Part shown: piece after piece, positions 7,799 through 15,989 of the stretch
How the letters are laid out: each line of letters begins with the position of its first letter
How positions within the stretch are numbered: position 1 is the first letter of the stretch
Assembly (NCBI GenBank): GCA_017477425.1
Contig: JAFUVT010000014.1
Span: forward strand, 1-64,000
DNA: 64,000 nucleotides
From: Bacteroidales bacterium
Lineage (GTDB): Bacteria; Bacteroidota; Bacteroidia; Bacteroidales; F082
Reading direction: 5' to 3'
The notes under the pieces: model-generated
The model's input: the letters and a program-made list of their open reading frames with translations, nothing else
Database searches by the model: none
What the model was told of the DNA's origin: nothing
Program-made: the position numbers and the translations under genes

Positions 7799-7834
7799 AA
7801 TCCGCAACCCAAGCCTGCGCCCGAATTGCGGATT
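7799..7834 (-). terminator. Hairpin terminator with GGCTTGGG loop (copy 3)
   Basis: Arms AATCCGCAA/TTGCGGATT with loop CCCAAGCCTGCGCCCGA. Read leftward it is followed by a T run, directly after the stop of the hydrolase at 7846. It is nearly identical to the element at 2329. Confidence 0.8.
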
Positions 7835-7845
7835 GCGTCTTTCAA

Positions 7846-8982
7846 TCATTTCAGATTCTCATTGAAGAACGCCGCCATCTTGTCGTAGGGGACGACGCCG
7901 GCTTCGTCGTCGTATAGGTCCACATGGCTGGCGCCGGGGATAATCATGAGTTCCTTGTTGCCGACCACGATGCTCTTTAAAGGCGTTTCAACAGGTTTGT
8001 CGCTTTTCTCAATGTTTTCAGGGATTTGTGGTTTTACACCTGTCATCTTCTCGAAGGCATACTCGCTGAAGTAGCGGCTGTGGGCTTTCTCGCCGTGGAT
8101 GAGCAGGACGGGATTCTCGATTTCGTGCGCCCAGCAGAGCAATGGTTGGTTGAGGAACGACTGCGTGCCGATGACGTTCCAACCGTCGGTCGAGTTGCCG
8201 CTGCGCTCATGGTAGCCGCGTGGGCATTTGTAGTAGGCGTGATAGTCCTTCACAAACCAAGGGGCATCCTCGGGCAATGGGTCGACGACACCGCCGGCAC
8301 GCTTGTAGGTGCCATTCTTGTAGTCTTCGGTGCGTTGGGCGGCGATGGCCTTGCGTTGCTCCATACGGGCCTCGGGGCTGTTGGCGCTGCCAAAGTAGCC
8401 TTCGGCGGCAATCTTGCTCATGTCGTACATCGTGGCAGCGACGGTGGCCTTGATGCGCGGATCGATGGCGGCAGCGTTGACGGCCATGCCACCAAAACCA
8501 CAGATGCCGATAATGCCGATGCGCTCTGGGTCAACCTTGTCGAGGTTGGAAAGGAAATCGACAGCAGCGAGGAAGTCCTCGGTGTTGATGTCGGGCGAAG
8601 CCATGCGGCGAGGCTCTCCCCCACTCTCACCCGTAAATGATGGGTCGAAAGCGATGACCAGGAAACCATGTTCCGCCATGTGCTGGGCATAGAGGCCAGA
8701 ACTTTGCTCTTTCACCGCTCCAAACGGACCGCTCACTGCGATGGCGGGCAATTTGTCCGTTGCGCCTTTGGGCGTGTACATATCCGCCGCCAGTTCAATG
8801 CCATACCTGTTGTGGAACGTCACTTTCTGGTGCTCCACCTTGTCGCTCTTGGGGAACTTCTTGTCCCATTCTTGTGTCAATTTCAATGTTGTCATTGGGT
8901 TTTCGTTTTGATTAATCGATTCTTTTTGTGTGCAAGCCGTGAGCATCAGTGCTACGGCAATGATGGTTAAAGCCTTTTTCAT
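7846..8982 (-). CDS. Alpha/beta hydrolase lipoprotein with Cys nucleophile elbow
   Basis: 378 residues. It begins with a lipoprotein signal (LMLTAC, Cys at 16), then an alpha/beta hydrolase of the dienelactone-hydrolase/YcjY-like group. The nucleophile elbow is GICGFGG near residue 160, with Cys where most esterases have Ser, as in dienelactone hydrolases. PVLLIHGEKAHSRYF supplies the acid region and GASHVDLYD the catalytic His. It is probably anchored in the envelope and acts on small esters, lactones or thioesters; the substrate is unknown. It follows the metallophosphoesterase by three bases, so they form an operon ending in the hairpin at 7799. Confidence 0.85.
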   Translation of the reverse strand: MKKALTIIAVALMLTACTQKESINQNENPMTTLKLTQEWDKKFPKSDKVEHQKVTFHNRYGIELAADMYTPKGATDKLPAIAVSGPFGAVKEQSSGLYAQHMAEHGFLVIAFDPSFTGESGGEPRRMASPDINTEDFLAAVDFLSNLDKVDPERIGIIGICGFGGMAVNAAAIDPRIKATVAATMYDMSKIAAEGYFGSANSPEARMEQRKAIAAQRTEDYKNGTYKRAGGVVDPLPEDAPWFVKDYHAYYKCPRGYHERSGNSTDGWNVIGTQSFLNQPLLCWAHEIENPVLLIHGEKAHSRYFSEYAFEKMTGVKPQIPENIEKSDKPVETPLKSIVVGNKELMIIPGASHVDLYDDEAGVVPYDKMAAFFNENLK

Positions 8983-8985
8983 ATT

Positions 8986-10101
8986 CTATTCTTTTGGTTT
9001 CAAATGGATTACAGTGACTTCGCTATCCGTTCCAATGCGAAGCGGAAGCCCAAAGGTGCCGCTGCCGCAAGAGACATAAACGGCCATGTTGCCACGCTGG
9101 TACAGGCCACGGTTATATTCAAACAGCCTGTTGTTGATGAGCGTCACAGGGAAGAACTGACCGCCGTGGGTGTGACCCGACAAATAAAGGTCGGCACCAG
9201 CTTCCTCAATGTATTTGGCGCCCACGGGGCTGTGATGCAACACCACCGTCGGCATCGAGCTTGATACACCCATCTTGGGCATGGCGCTTTTTATGGTCTC
9301 GTCGCCCTTTGCCGCGTGCATGTCGTCGCGCGCGTTTTCGTCGGCCACCATATAATCCAGGCCTACAATCTGCAAACCTGCATATTCCACCGCCTCGTTT
9401 TCCAAGACGCGCATTCCCGCCTTGCGGCACATTTCCTTGATGCGGTCGGCATCCACGTAGGTGTCGTGGTTGCCATCGACGAAAAACACAGGCGCTTTCA
9501 GTTGCTTCATGGGCGAAATGACCTCCTCCGAACAATTGTACCAGCTCTCGATGAAGTCGCCCGTGAAGAAGACGACATCAGGATTGGCGCTGTTCACCAT
9601 GTCCACTAACTTTTGCAAATGCTGTTTGCCACGGAAATGTCCCAAGTGGACATCGGTGAGTTGCACTGCCGTGACATCCTTCTCCAAATGCGGTAATGCT
9701 ATCGTGACCTCCTTCAACTTGGGTGATGCCGCATGGATGAAGCCATAGACCGAGGTGCAAAGTGTCAGGGCCAAAACGCAAAGGCCGAAGACGCCTTTCC
9801 CCAAAGGCACGACGAGATGCACCAAATCCACCAAAAGGTAAGCGAACAACAGGATGAGCAGGACAGCGCAAAGATAGCAAAAAAACACCGTCAGCAGATG
9901 CATGATGGGGCCCGTAGTGAACTTGGCCGCGTAAGTGCCCATCGCCGTTAGTGAAAGAACCAGTGCCGCACCGAAGCCGACATAACACCAAAGAGGACGG
10001 ATCCCCGTAAGCCATGCCGTGCGCGAAGCGATATACCAAACCGCAGTGCCAATAATGGCCAAAAAGACAATCATCACGACAGCCATACCTAAATCTTTCA
10101 T
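8986..10101 (-). CDS. Membrane-anchored metallophosphoesterase
   Basis: 371 residues. The N-terminal ~125 residues hold about four transmembrane segments. A calcineurin-like phosphoesterase follows with DVHLGH, GDFIE, GNHD (metal ligands), a VLHHSP histidine and GHTHGGQ. This matches the YkuE/YaeI-like family of membrane phosphoesterases. A longer reading frame begins at 10242, but the -7 element at 10129-10136 places transcription after it, so I start at ATG 10101 (MKDLGMAVV). It is the first gene of an operon with the hydrolase at 7846. The substrate may be a lipid pyrophosphate or a nucleotide; this is undetermined. Confidence 0.88.
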   Translation of the reverse strand: MKDLGMAVVMIVFLAIIGTAVWYIASRTAWLTGIRPLWCYVGFGAALVLSLTAMGTYAAKFTTGPIMHLLTVFFCYLCAVLLILLFAYLLVDLVHLVVPLGKGVFGLCVLALTLCTSVYGFIHAASPKLKEVTIALPHLEKDVTAVQLTDVHLGHFRGKQHLQKLVDMVNSANPDVVFFTGDFIESWYNCSEEVISPMKQLKAPVFFVDGNHDTYVDADRIKEMCRKAGMRVLENEAVEYAGLQIVGLDYMVADENARDDMHAAKGDETIKSAMPKMGVSSSMPTVVLHHSPVGAKYIEEAGADLYLSGHTHGGQFFPVTLINNRLFEYNRGLYQRGNMAVYVSCGSGTFGLPLRIGTDSEVTVIHLKPKE

Positions 10102-10128
10102 GTTAACCAGTTCATTATTATCGAAGTG

Positions 10129-10136
10129 CAAAAATA
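10129..10136 (-). promoter_or_regulatory. -7 promoter element of the metallophosphoesterase operon
   Basis: Reads TATTTTTG leftward, 27 bases before the chosen ATG at 10101. It rules out the longer reading frame from 10242. Confidence 0.65.
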
Positions 10137-10318
10137 AGCATTTTGTTTCATCTGATTGAACATGTTTATGTTGTAAGCCAACCGATTTCGCAGTTTTTTT
10201 GAAAAAAACAGGAACTCTGTACAAGATAGCATTGAAAAACAAGAATTTACCTGCCTTTCATAGAAAGCCAATCCACAACTCATAGTTTTGTCTATGGCCG
10301 CGCATAATTAAAAAAGAA

Positions 10319-10342
10319 GGGCCTGCTGTATTCAGCATGCCC
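10319..10342 (-). terminator. Intrinsic terminator of the beta-helix protein gene
   Basis: A GGGC-c-TGCTG/CAGCA-t-GCCC hairpin with a TATT loop. Read leftward it runs into a T-rich tract (CTTCTTTTTT). Confidence 0.7.
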
Positions 10343-10405
10343 CATACAAATGCAAATGAAACAAAATGTAGAATGAAAAAAAAGTATTATCCGTTTGGTT
10401 TAGAA

Positions 10406-11752
10406 TCAAAGTGTTTTTAATTGTTTTTTGCCATTTTGGATGTAGATACCTTGGAAATTGTCGGGCAAAGTGGTGCCGAGGCAACGACCATCTAAGGTAT
10501 AGATTTTGTCATCCTTGATGGGGGTTTCACTCGTGTTTTCTTCAATTCCCGTTCCATCGTTGATGGTACCCGAACCAGTTAGGTTGGTGTATGTTAGTGT
10601 GTAGCCGTTTTTATTGATTGTGCCATTGTTGACGATGGAGCATACGGAAGTGTTGGCAGTCAAGTTCCAAGTGGCATCGTCGTTAATGGTGACATTGGCT
10701 GTGTACCCCGAGTCGTATTTCACTTGACCGCTGTAAGCACCGTTGGAGAGAACGAGAGTGCCAACGGCGCCGCTGGTACTCCATTGAGAGTCGGCCATGA
10801 CGTACATGAGTATGTTGCTGGGTACGTTGACCGTGCAATTGTCGAGCGTACAAGTGGCCGTGACTGCCGTGGCCACTTCAAGCAACGGGGCGCTTGCATC
10901 GGTCATCGTCAGCGAGGTGCCGGTGATGGTCATCACGGGATTGTAGCCCGAGGCATCGCCGCTGCCGCTCTGCATCATCAGCAAGCCGCGCTCGCTTGAG
11001 CCGCTGCTCATGGTGCAGTTGGTCATGGTGACGCTGTTGTCGCCTTCGATGACAGCAATCTCGCCTTGGGCCGAAGTGCCAGTCAGGTCGGTGGCCGAAA
11101 TGGCACCTGTCGAATAAAGCACGGCGGAACGGTCGCCTTTGGCTGTGGCCGAGCCTCCCGTCACGCTGATGATGCCGCTGCCACGGTCGGTGGCTATCGT
11201 GCTGCTCGTTGCAGATTCGGTAGTGATGTCGACATCGGTGGCAATGATGGTGCCCCCGTATGTGGCATGTAGTCCGCGCGACACGCTGTTGCTGTTGACG
11301 ATAGTGATGCCGTCCGCATAAATGGTGGCCCCATTCGTGGCAAAGACGGCGTTGGCTCCTTGCGAGCTGGAGGTAATCGTGCCCCCTGCGATGTGAATGA
11401 TGGAGTTGGCGCCAGCGGTGGTGCTTTCGTAGTTGGTGCTGCTGGCCGCTCCAGCGTAGATGGTCGAGTTGTTGCCGTAGAAGCTCGAGTTGTCGCCCGA
11501 GGAGCCGTCGCCGGTCTTGGTGTAGGTGCAATTGTTCAAGTAAAGCGTGCCGTTGCTCACCTGAACGGCGTTATAGTACTGCGTCGAGCAGTTGAAAATC
11601 TGGTCGTTGAGTGTGACCGTGGAGCCGTCGCTCAATGTGTAAGTGGCACCTTGTGGATAAGTGGGCGACGTGTCGCCTGGCGGTTGGGCCATCAGGCCGA
11701 TGCTGAAACTAAGGGTCAGCACGAGAATAAGAATGTGTTTGCTCATTTTCAT
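10406..11752 (-). CDS. Secreted Ser/Thr-rich beta-helix surface protein
   Basis: 448 residues. A Sec signal peptide (ending LMAQ, ~22 residues), then about 340 residues extremely rich in S, T, G and N with irregular ~20-residue units (ITIVNSN, VDITTESA, ITGTSLTMTD), the look of a right-handed parallel beta-helix as in pectate-lyase-like adhesins. The last ~37 residues (DDKIYTLDGRCLG, then QGIYIQNGKKQLKTL) form the short C-terminal domain common on exported Bacteroidales proteins. I see no catalytic residues, so a surface or structural role is more likely than a lyase. It is transcribed alone, divergent from the AraC gene at 11898. Confidence 0.78.
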   Translation of the reverse strand: MKMSKHILILVLTLSFSIGLMAQPPGDTSPTYPQGATYTLSDGSTVTLNDQIFNCSTQYYNAVQVSNGTLYLNNCTYTKTGDGSSGDNSSFYGNNSTIYAGAASSTNYESTTAGANSIIHIAGGTITSSSQGANAVFATNGATIYADGITIVNSNSVSRGLHATYGGTIIATDVDITTESATSSTIATDRGSGIISVTGGSATAKGDRSAVLYSTGAISATDLTGTSAQGEIAVIEGDNSVTMTNCTMSSGSSERGLLMMQSGSGDASGYNPVMTITGTSLTMTDASAPLLEVATAVTATCTLDNCTVNVPSNILMYVMADSQWSTSGAVGTLVLSNGAYSGQVKYDSGYTANVTINDDATWNLTANTSVCSIVNNGTINKNGYTLTYTNLTGSGTINDGTGIEENTSETPIKDDKIYTLDGRCLGTTLPDNFQGIYIQNGKKQLKTL

Positions 11753-11802
11753 TATTGGTTTAGATTTGTTCGGTTCTTAATTACGAATGTACAAAAAAAC
11801 GC

Positions 11803-11820
11803 AATCGGTTGCAACCGATT
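11803..11820. promoter_or_regulatory. Perfect 18-base palindrome between divergent genes
   Basis: AATCGGTTGCAACCGATT, perfectly symmetric, 51 bases from the beta-helix gene start and 66 bases before the -7 element of the AraC gene. A second inverted repeat, ATCCGA/TCGGAT, lies at about 11832-11858. It is likely an operator for the divergent pair. Confidence 0.5.
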
Positions 11821-11885
11821 TCTACCGTTTTATCCGAATCTTATGGCAAAAAGTCGGATTTCTGTTTCTGAGAACAAAAAAAACG

Positions 11886-11893
11886 TATTTTTG
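11886..11893 (+). promoter_or_regulatory. -7 promoter element of the third AraC gene
   Basis: TATTTTTG ends only four bases before the ATG at 11898. The transcript therefore starts at or just after that codon. Confidence 0.6.
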
Positions 11894-11897
11894 TAGC

Positions 11898-12752
11898 ATG
11901 AAACCGAAAGAAAAACAGCCTCACCCCTTACTCATGTACTCTGACAGAATCCGTGCGGAGGGCATCCTTGTGTTCAACAACGTCACGGATTTGCCGGCGG
12001 TTGATGAGCCATTCGTCTCGCCCGACTATGTGATTTGCATCGGGCAACGCGGCGTGATGAACCTCATGTACGACGTCTATCCCGATGTGGCCAAAGCCCA
12101 TACCGTGGCCGTCGTTTTCCCCAACCACGCGCTTACGATGGTGGACAAGACCGACGACTACAAGGCCACACTCGTTGTGGTTTCCGCCTCGGTGATGAGC
12201 GAGCCGAAGTTGCAGATCATCAACCATTTCCGTTATCGTTACGAGCAACAACCTCGGGTGACGCTCAACGCGCACGACTTCAAAATCATCATGCACATCG
12301 TGGAAGTACTAAGCGAGACCTCCACCCTCGACATTCCGAACCGGCGGACGATTATGGTCCGACAAATAGACTTTCTCCTGAGGATGCTCAACTATTATCG
12401 GCAGAAGATACTGAACGACGAAACGACGACCAAATGCATCAGTGCACAGTTCCACGCGGCCCTCAACGAGCATTTCCGCGAGCATCGCAACGTGGCTTAC
12501 TACGCCAATCTGGCTTGCCTTTCGCCCAAATATTTCGGTACGGTCATCCACGAGCAGACGGGCCAAACGGCCTCTTATTGGATTAACGCCAAGGTGATAG
12601 CTGAGGCCAAAAGGCTGCTGCACACGCTCCCCAATCTCTCGGTCAAGGGCGTGGCCGACATGTTAGGCTTCAATGACCAGAACGACTTCAGCCGCTATTT
12701 CAAGAAGGAAACGGAAATGTCGCCGAGCGAATTTCGGGATGGCAAACAATGA
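11898..12752 (+). CDS. AraC-family transcriptional regulator (third of five)
   Basis: 284 residues. The C-terminal AraC domain has ANLACLSPKYFGTVIHEQTG, then GVADMLGFNDQNDFSRYFKK and the MSPSEFR ending. The N-terminal ~165 residues form a sensor domain without a recognised ligand. The start is ambiguous: the -7 element ends at 11893, so ATG 11898 would give a leaderless message, while ATG 11934 (MYSDRIRAEG) would give a ~35-base leader. Upstream in-frame starts (11787) precede the promoter and are excluded. It is divergent from the beta-helix gene, with a perfect palindrome in between, and is followed by the M61-like peptidase, which has its own promoter. Confidence 0.87.
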   Translation: MKPKEKQPHPLLMYSDRIRAEGILVFNNVTDLPAVDEPFVSPDYVICIGQRGVMNLMYDVYPDVAKAHTVAVVFPNHALTMVDKTDDYKATLVVVSASVMSEPKLQIINHFRYRYEQQPRVTLNAHDFKIIMHIVEVLSETSTLDIPNRRTIMVRQIDFLLRMLNYYRQKILNDETTTKCISAQFHAALNEHFREHRNVAYYANLACLSPKYFGTVIHEQTGQTASYWINAKVIAEAKRLLHTLPNLSVKGVADMLGFNDQNDFSRYFKKETEMSPSEFRDGKQ

Positions 12753-12770
12753 AAATGACGGATGTTTTCA

Positions 12771-12778
12771 TACTTTTG
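12771..12778 (+). promoter_or_regulatory. -7 promoter element of the M61-like peptidase
   Basis: TACTTTTG, 23 bases before the ATG at 12802. It supports 12802 rather than the upstream in-frame ATG at 12673, which lies inside the AraC gene. Confidence 0.6.
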
Positions 12779-12801
12779 CATTCGTATTAAATCAGAATCC
12801 G

Positions 12802-14214
12802 ATGAGAAAAATGTTTTTTGTGGCAATGGCCACCCTGCTTTTTGCCGCCTGCACCCCGACCACGCAACACATTGATTATGTGCTTTCCTGGGAAGGCGAT
12901 GGGATAGGCGTTTCCGTCAGTTTGACCTCGCCCGACGACACGGTGCCGTTCACCTACGCTTCCGAAAACGGTGGAATGACCGACCAGATGAGCTGGTTTC
13001 AGGATTTAGTCGTCGAGAAAGGCCAAGTGCTGGTGGACTCGGCCTCGCTTTCGCTGGCTGTTATGCCCGAGCACGGACAAGCCCGATTCTCGTATGTCGT
13101 CCGCTGCACCTTGCCCAAGGGCTATGGCTCACCGGGCGGCTGTCTGTGGGACGTGTTCCGCCCCGACTTCGACAGCGTGATGCTGTTCACCCGCACGGAA
13201 AACCTGTTTGCCGTGCCTTCCGAGAACGACACGATGCCCGTTTCGGTCACTTGGACATCGGTGCCCGACTATCCCGTTTTCTGCCTCTACAACGCTGGAA
13301 AAGGAACCGGGCCTTTCGAAGGGAAAGTCAGCGACATCGCTTGGTCGGTCATGGCGGGCGACCCCTTGCTGACCGTCGACTCCGTGATGGTCAACGGGAA
13401 CCTCCATTATCTGGTCACGGCGCTGCGGAAAAACGCCGAAATGAACAAAGCCGACCTCACCGGCTATTTCAAGGACTTCTATACGGCCATTTCCGACTTC
13501 TGGGCCGAGGACTACGACGGTCCCTATTCGATGCTGTTTTTCCCCTTCCGCCGCAATACCTGGGAGGCGACGGGCAACGGCTTCACCAATGGCTTTGTCT
13601 CACGCTACGACGCCACCGCCGACACCATCCTGACGCTAAGCCGACGGGATTTGTTTACCCACGAAGTCGGGCACAAATGGCTTGCCGACGGTCCGGCCTG
13701 GTTCTCCGAAGGCTTCAACGAGATGCAGACGGGCTACCAACTCGTGGCTTCGGGCTTGGACGAGCCTGACTATTTCGCCACCTACTTCAACCACGCCCTT
13801 GCCGGACTTTACCACAACCCCCATCGCAACGCCCCTGGCGAAGAGGCCGACGAGAAGTTTTGGGACGATGGTGAATACATCTGGCTGTTGTACTGGCGCG
13901 GCTTCAGCTACGCCTTCCACTTGGCGGGCATTTACGAAAAGGAGACAGGCGAACCTAACGCCTGGAAGCCCATGATGCAAGCCGTCAAGCCCTTCCTCGA
14001 CAGCTTCACTGAAGAGAAGTTCCTCGACGCAATGTCGGGCCTGATGGACCGCGACCGCCTCGAAAGAGACTACCGAAAATACATTCTGGAAGGCCAGGAC
14101 TTCGATTTTCTTCCCGACGACCTGCCCTCGGGCTGCGCTATCATCCATCGCGACGACGGAGCGCCTCAGCTCATGATTACGGACACGGCAGCATTCGCCT
14201 TGCATTTCAAATGA
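12802..14214 (+). CDS. M61-like zinc metallopeptidase lipoprotein
   Basis: 470 residues. A lipoprotein signal (LLFAAC, Cys at 14), a beta-rich N-terminal domain of ~230 residues, then a gluzincin catalytic region: HEVGHKW near residues 287-293 supplies the HExxH zinc site, and WFSEGFNEMQ, ~13 residues later, supplies the third ligand Glu. This order and the GPAWFSEGF wording match M61 (glycyl aminopeptidase-like) enzymes. It is probably a surface or periplasmic aminopeptidase. The PDZ domain of many M61 proteins is missing; the chain ends about 170 residues after the zinc site. Confidence 0.82.
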   Translation: MRKMFFVAMATLLFAACTPTTQHIDYVLSWEGDGIGVSVSLTSPDDTVPFTYASENGGMTDQMSWFQDLVVEKGQVLVDSASLSLAVMPEHGQARFSYVVRCTLPKGYGSPGGCLWDVFRPDFDSVMLFTRTENLFAVPSENDTMPVSVTWTSVPDYPVFCLYNAGKGTGPFEGKVSDIAWSVMAGDPLLTVDSVMVNGNLHYLVTALRKNAEMNKADLTGYFKDFYTAISDFWAEDYDGPYSMLFFPFRRNTWEATGNGFTNGFVSRYDATADTILTLSRRDLFTHEVGHKWLADGPAWFSEGFNEMQTGYQLVASGLDEPDYFATYFNHALAGLYHNPHRNAPGEEADEKFWDDGEYIWLLYWRGFSYAFHLAGIYEKETGEPNAWKPMMQAVKPFLDSFTEEKFLDAMSGLMDRDRLERDYRKYILEGQDFDFLPDDLPSGCAIIHRDDGAPQLMITDTAAFALHFK

Positions 14215-14337
14215 AAGCCTCGTGCCTGCGGCTGAAGTTTTGTAGACGAAGGATATTGGATTTTTATTACACCCAATCGAAATATCGGGGATTATCCATG
14301 TCATAGTTGTATTTTTGCAGCCGTTATTGCTCACTGT

Positions 14338-14625
14338 ATGAATTACACTGGAATCATCATAGGCGCGGCCACCTTCCTTTGCATCGGGGTGTTTCATCCC
14401 ATCGTCATCAAGGCCGAGTATCATTTCGGAGTGGGCTGTTGGTGGGCCTTTTTATTGGTAGGTTTGGGTTGTGTGACGGCTTCGTTGTTTGTGAGCGCCA
14501 TGATACCGTCCACCATCCTTGGCGTGCTGGCCTTCTCGTCATTCTGGTCCATCTTGGAGCTTTTCAAACAACGCGAACGCGTCAGGAAAGGGTGGTTCCC
14601 GAAAAAACCAAAGAAAGTCATTTAG
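14338..14625 (+). CDS. DUF4491 family small membrane protein
   Basis: 95 residues with three transmembrane segments. The sequence pattern (MNYTGIIIGAATFLCIGVFH, FHPIVIKAEYHFG, CWWAFL, LELFKQRERVRKGWFPKKPK) is the DUF4491 family, common in Bacteroidales and of unknown function. The -7 element TATTTTTG lies at 14311-14318, so the start at 14338 is secure. It is a single-gene unit. Confidence 0.92.
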   Translation: MNYTGIIIGAATFLCIGVFHPIVIKAEYHFGVGCWWAFLLVGLGCVTASLFVSAMIPSTILGVLAFSSFWSILELFKQRERVRKGWFPKKPKKVI

Positions 14626-14632
14626 CAATGCA

Positions 14633-14803
14633 TTAGGCTGTCAGCTCCACGATGGCACTTGCCTCGTTGCCGATGGCGAGTGCGATGACGAAGCCGTTCT
14701 CGATTTCGAAAAGGGTTGACGTCAAGGTGTCGCCCAGTTTGGCGGCCACGCGGTATTCCACACGAAGGCCCTTCACGACGATGCGGTAATGCGGAGGGTA
14801 GGA
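14633..14803 (-). pseudogene. C-terminal remnant, possibly of an acyl-ACP thioesterase
   Basis: A 56-codon open stretch without a start codon, closed upstream by an in-frame stop. It would read as RIVVKGLRVEYRVAAKLGDT, then a strand ending ASAIVELTA before TAA. The VEYR-x-x-AKLGDTL pattern looks like the last hot-dog strands of an acyl-ACP or acyl-CoA thioesterase. The coding bias resembles the neighbours, so this seems to be the tail of a deleted gene. The family guess is tentative. Confidence 0.4.
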
Positions 14804-14841
14804 TTAGGAATGGAACTTTCATTTCGATTCATAAAAAGCAA

Positions 14842-15621
14842 TCATCCCAGCACGACATCAAGTACCATCATCAGCACGAAGCCAATGGCAAAGCCGACGG
14901 TGGAAAGGTTGGAATGTGTACCTTGCGAGGCTTCTGGAATAAGCTCTTCCACCACCACGTAGAACATGGCGCCTGCCGCAAAAGCCAACAGGTAAGGCAA
15001 AGCCGGCACCATCAGCGAAGCTAACAAGATGACAAGCAATCCGCCCAAAGGCTCCACGGCACCACTTAGGCTGCCAATGAAGAACGAACGCCATTTGCTG
15101 TTGCCTGCCGCCCGCATGGGCATGGAGATGATGGCACCCTCGGGCACGTTCTGGATGGCAATGCCGATGCTGACGGCCAACGCGCTTGCAACGGATAGTC
15201 CGGCAGCACCTTCTTTGGCGCCGGCAAACACCACACCGACGGCCATGCCTTCCGGTAAATTATGGATGGTGACGGCCAAGGCCAACATCGCTGTGCGCGA
15301 GATTTTGGAACGCGGACCTTCCGGCGTGTTGGAACCCAAGTGCAGGTGAGGCGTCACCTCGTCGAGCAGCAGCAGGAAGCCCATTCCTAACAAGAAACCC
15401 ACCACAGCGGGCACGACCGACCCTTTGCCAGCGTCGGCACCCATCTCCATAGCGGGAATCAGCAGCGACCACACCGAAGCGGCCACCATCACGCCCGAGG
15501 CGAAACCTAACAGCGACTTTTGCAGACGAACCGACATCTCGTCTTTCATCAGGAAGACGAAAGCCGAACCGAGCATCGTACCAAGTAAGGGTATCAGCAG
15601 TCCTATTACAATTGCTATCAT
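14842..15621 (-). CDS. ZIP-family divalent metal transporter
   Basis: 259 residues with eight predicted transmembrane segments. The two metal-binding helices carry HNLPEG (residues 120-125) and QNVPEG (157-162), the ZIP/ZupT signature, and an acidic EEL near the C-terminus. A histidine-containing loop (PHLHLG, 91-96) follows segment three. It probably imports zinc, iron or manganese across the inner membrane. I use ATG 15621 rather than 15657 because the terminator hairpin of the upstream gene (15638-15673) overlaps the longer start. The hairpin separates it from the small HTH gene, although leaky read-through is possible. Confidence 0.9.
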   Translation of the reverse strand: MIAIVIGLLIPLLGTMLGSAFVFLMKDEMSVRLQKSLLGFASGVMVAASVWSLLIPAMEMGADAGKGSVVPAVVGFLLGMGFLLLLDEVTPHLHLGSNTPEGPRSKISRTAMLALAVTIHNLPEGMAVGVVFAGAKEGAAGLSVASALAVSIGIAIQNVPEGAIISMPMRAAGNSKWRSFFIGSLSGAVEPLGGLLVILLASLMVPALPYLLAFAAGAMFYVVVEELIPEASQGTHSNLSTVGFAIGFVLMMVLDVVLG

Positions 15622-15637
15622 TTTGCAAAGAAATGAA

Positions 15638-15673
15638 AAATTCGCGAAACGACCCAAGCCTTTTCGCGAATTT
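15638..15673 (-). terminator. Hairpin terminator with CCCAAGCC loop (divergent copy)
   Basis: Perfect 12-base arms AAATTCGCGAAA/TTTCGCGAATTT around a loop containing CCCAAGCC, the same loop as the elements at 2329, 7799 and 25283 but on a different stem. Read leftward it ends in TTTTT. It terminates the small HTH gene. Confidence 0.75.
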
Positions 15674-15694
15674 CGGGTTTCGGATTCAACCGCT

Positions 15695-15758
15695 TTATGC
15701 CTTGTTGAACTTCTCTTTGCCTTGCTTGCAGCGGGGGCATGTTAGACTTCAACAGGAC
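15695..15758 (-). pseudogene. Out-of-frame zinc-ribbon-like tail of the HTH protein
   Basis: Directly after the stop of the small HTH gene, the +1 frame reads LTCPRCKQGKEKFNKA and a stop. That looks like a functional CPxC knuckle and tail. One or two small frameshifts would fuse it to the HTH protein, so the present gene may be a truncated version, or a translational frameshift might be used. Confidence 0.4.
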
Positions 15759-15932
15759 TCACTTTGCCGGTTCCCACTTGCAGCGGACGGGCGACACGAT
15801 GGCGCCTTCCTTTTTCAGTTCGGCGAAAGCCTTGTCGACTTCCTTGCGGTCGGCGTTCAAAGCCTTGGTGACGTCGCCAGCCGAAACGGGTTTGCCTGCT
15901 TCGCGCATGGCTTGCAATACTTGTTCTTTCAT
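15759..15932 (-). CDS. Small winged-helix DNA-binding protein
   Basis: 57 residues. The helix-turn-helix core is KPVSAGDVTKALNADRKEVD (residues 14-33), followed by the wing EGAIVSPVRCKWEPAK. It resembles tiny Bacteroidetes transcriptional regulators. It lies 57 bases after the radical SAM gene and probably belongs to the same leftward operon. A conserved-looking CPRC tail is out of frame downstream (15695-15758). Confidence 0.75.
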   Translation of the reverse strand: MKEQVLQAMREAGKPVSAGDVTKALNADRKEVDKAFAELKKEGAIVSPVRCKWEPAK

Positions 15933-15989
15933 AATTTTAATGATTTAAGTGTTAAGGTATTAGTGAATTGAATAATTTGTATTGGTTTA

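Larger units (their letters stand above)
10102..10405. other. Non-coding stretch between two leftward units
   Basis: It holds the -7 element of the metallophosphoesterase (10129-10136) and the terminator of the beta-helix protein (10319-10342). I see no gene in between. Confidence 0.6.
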
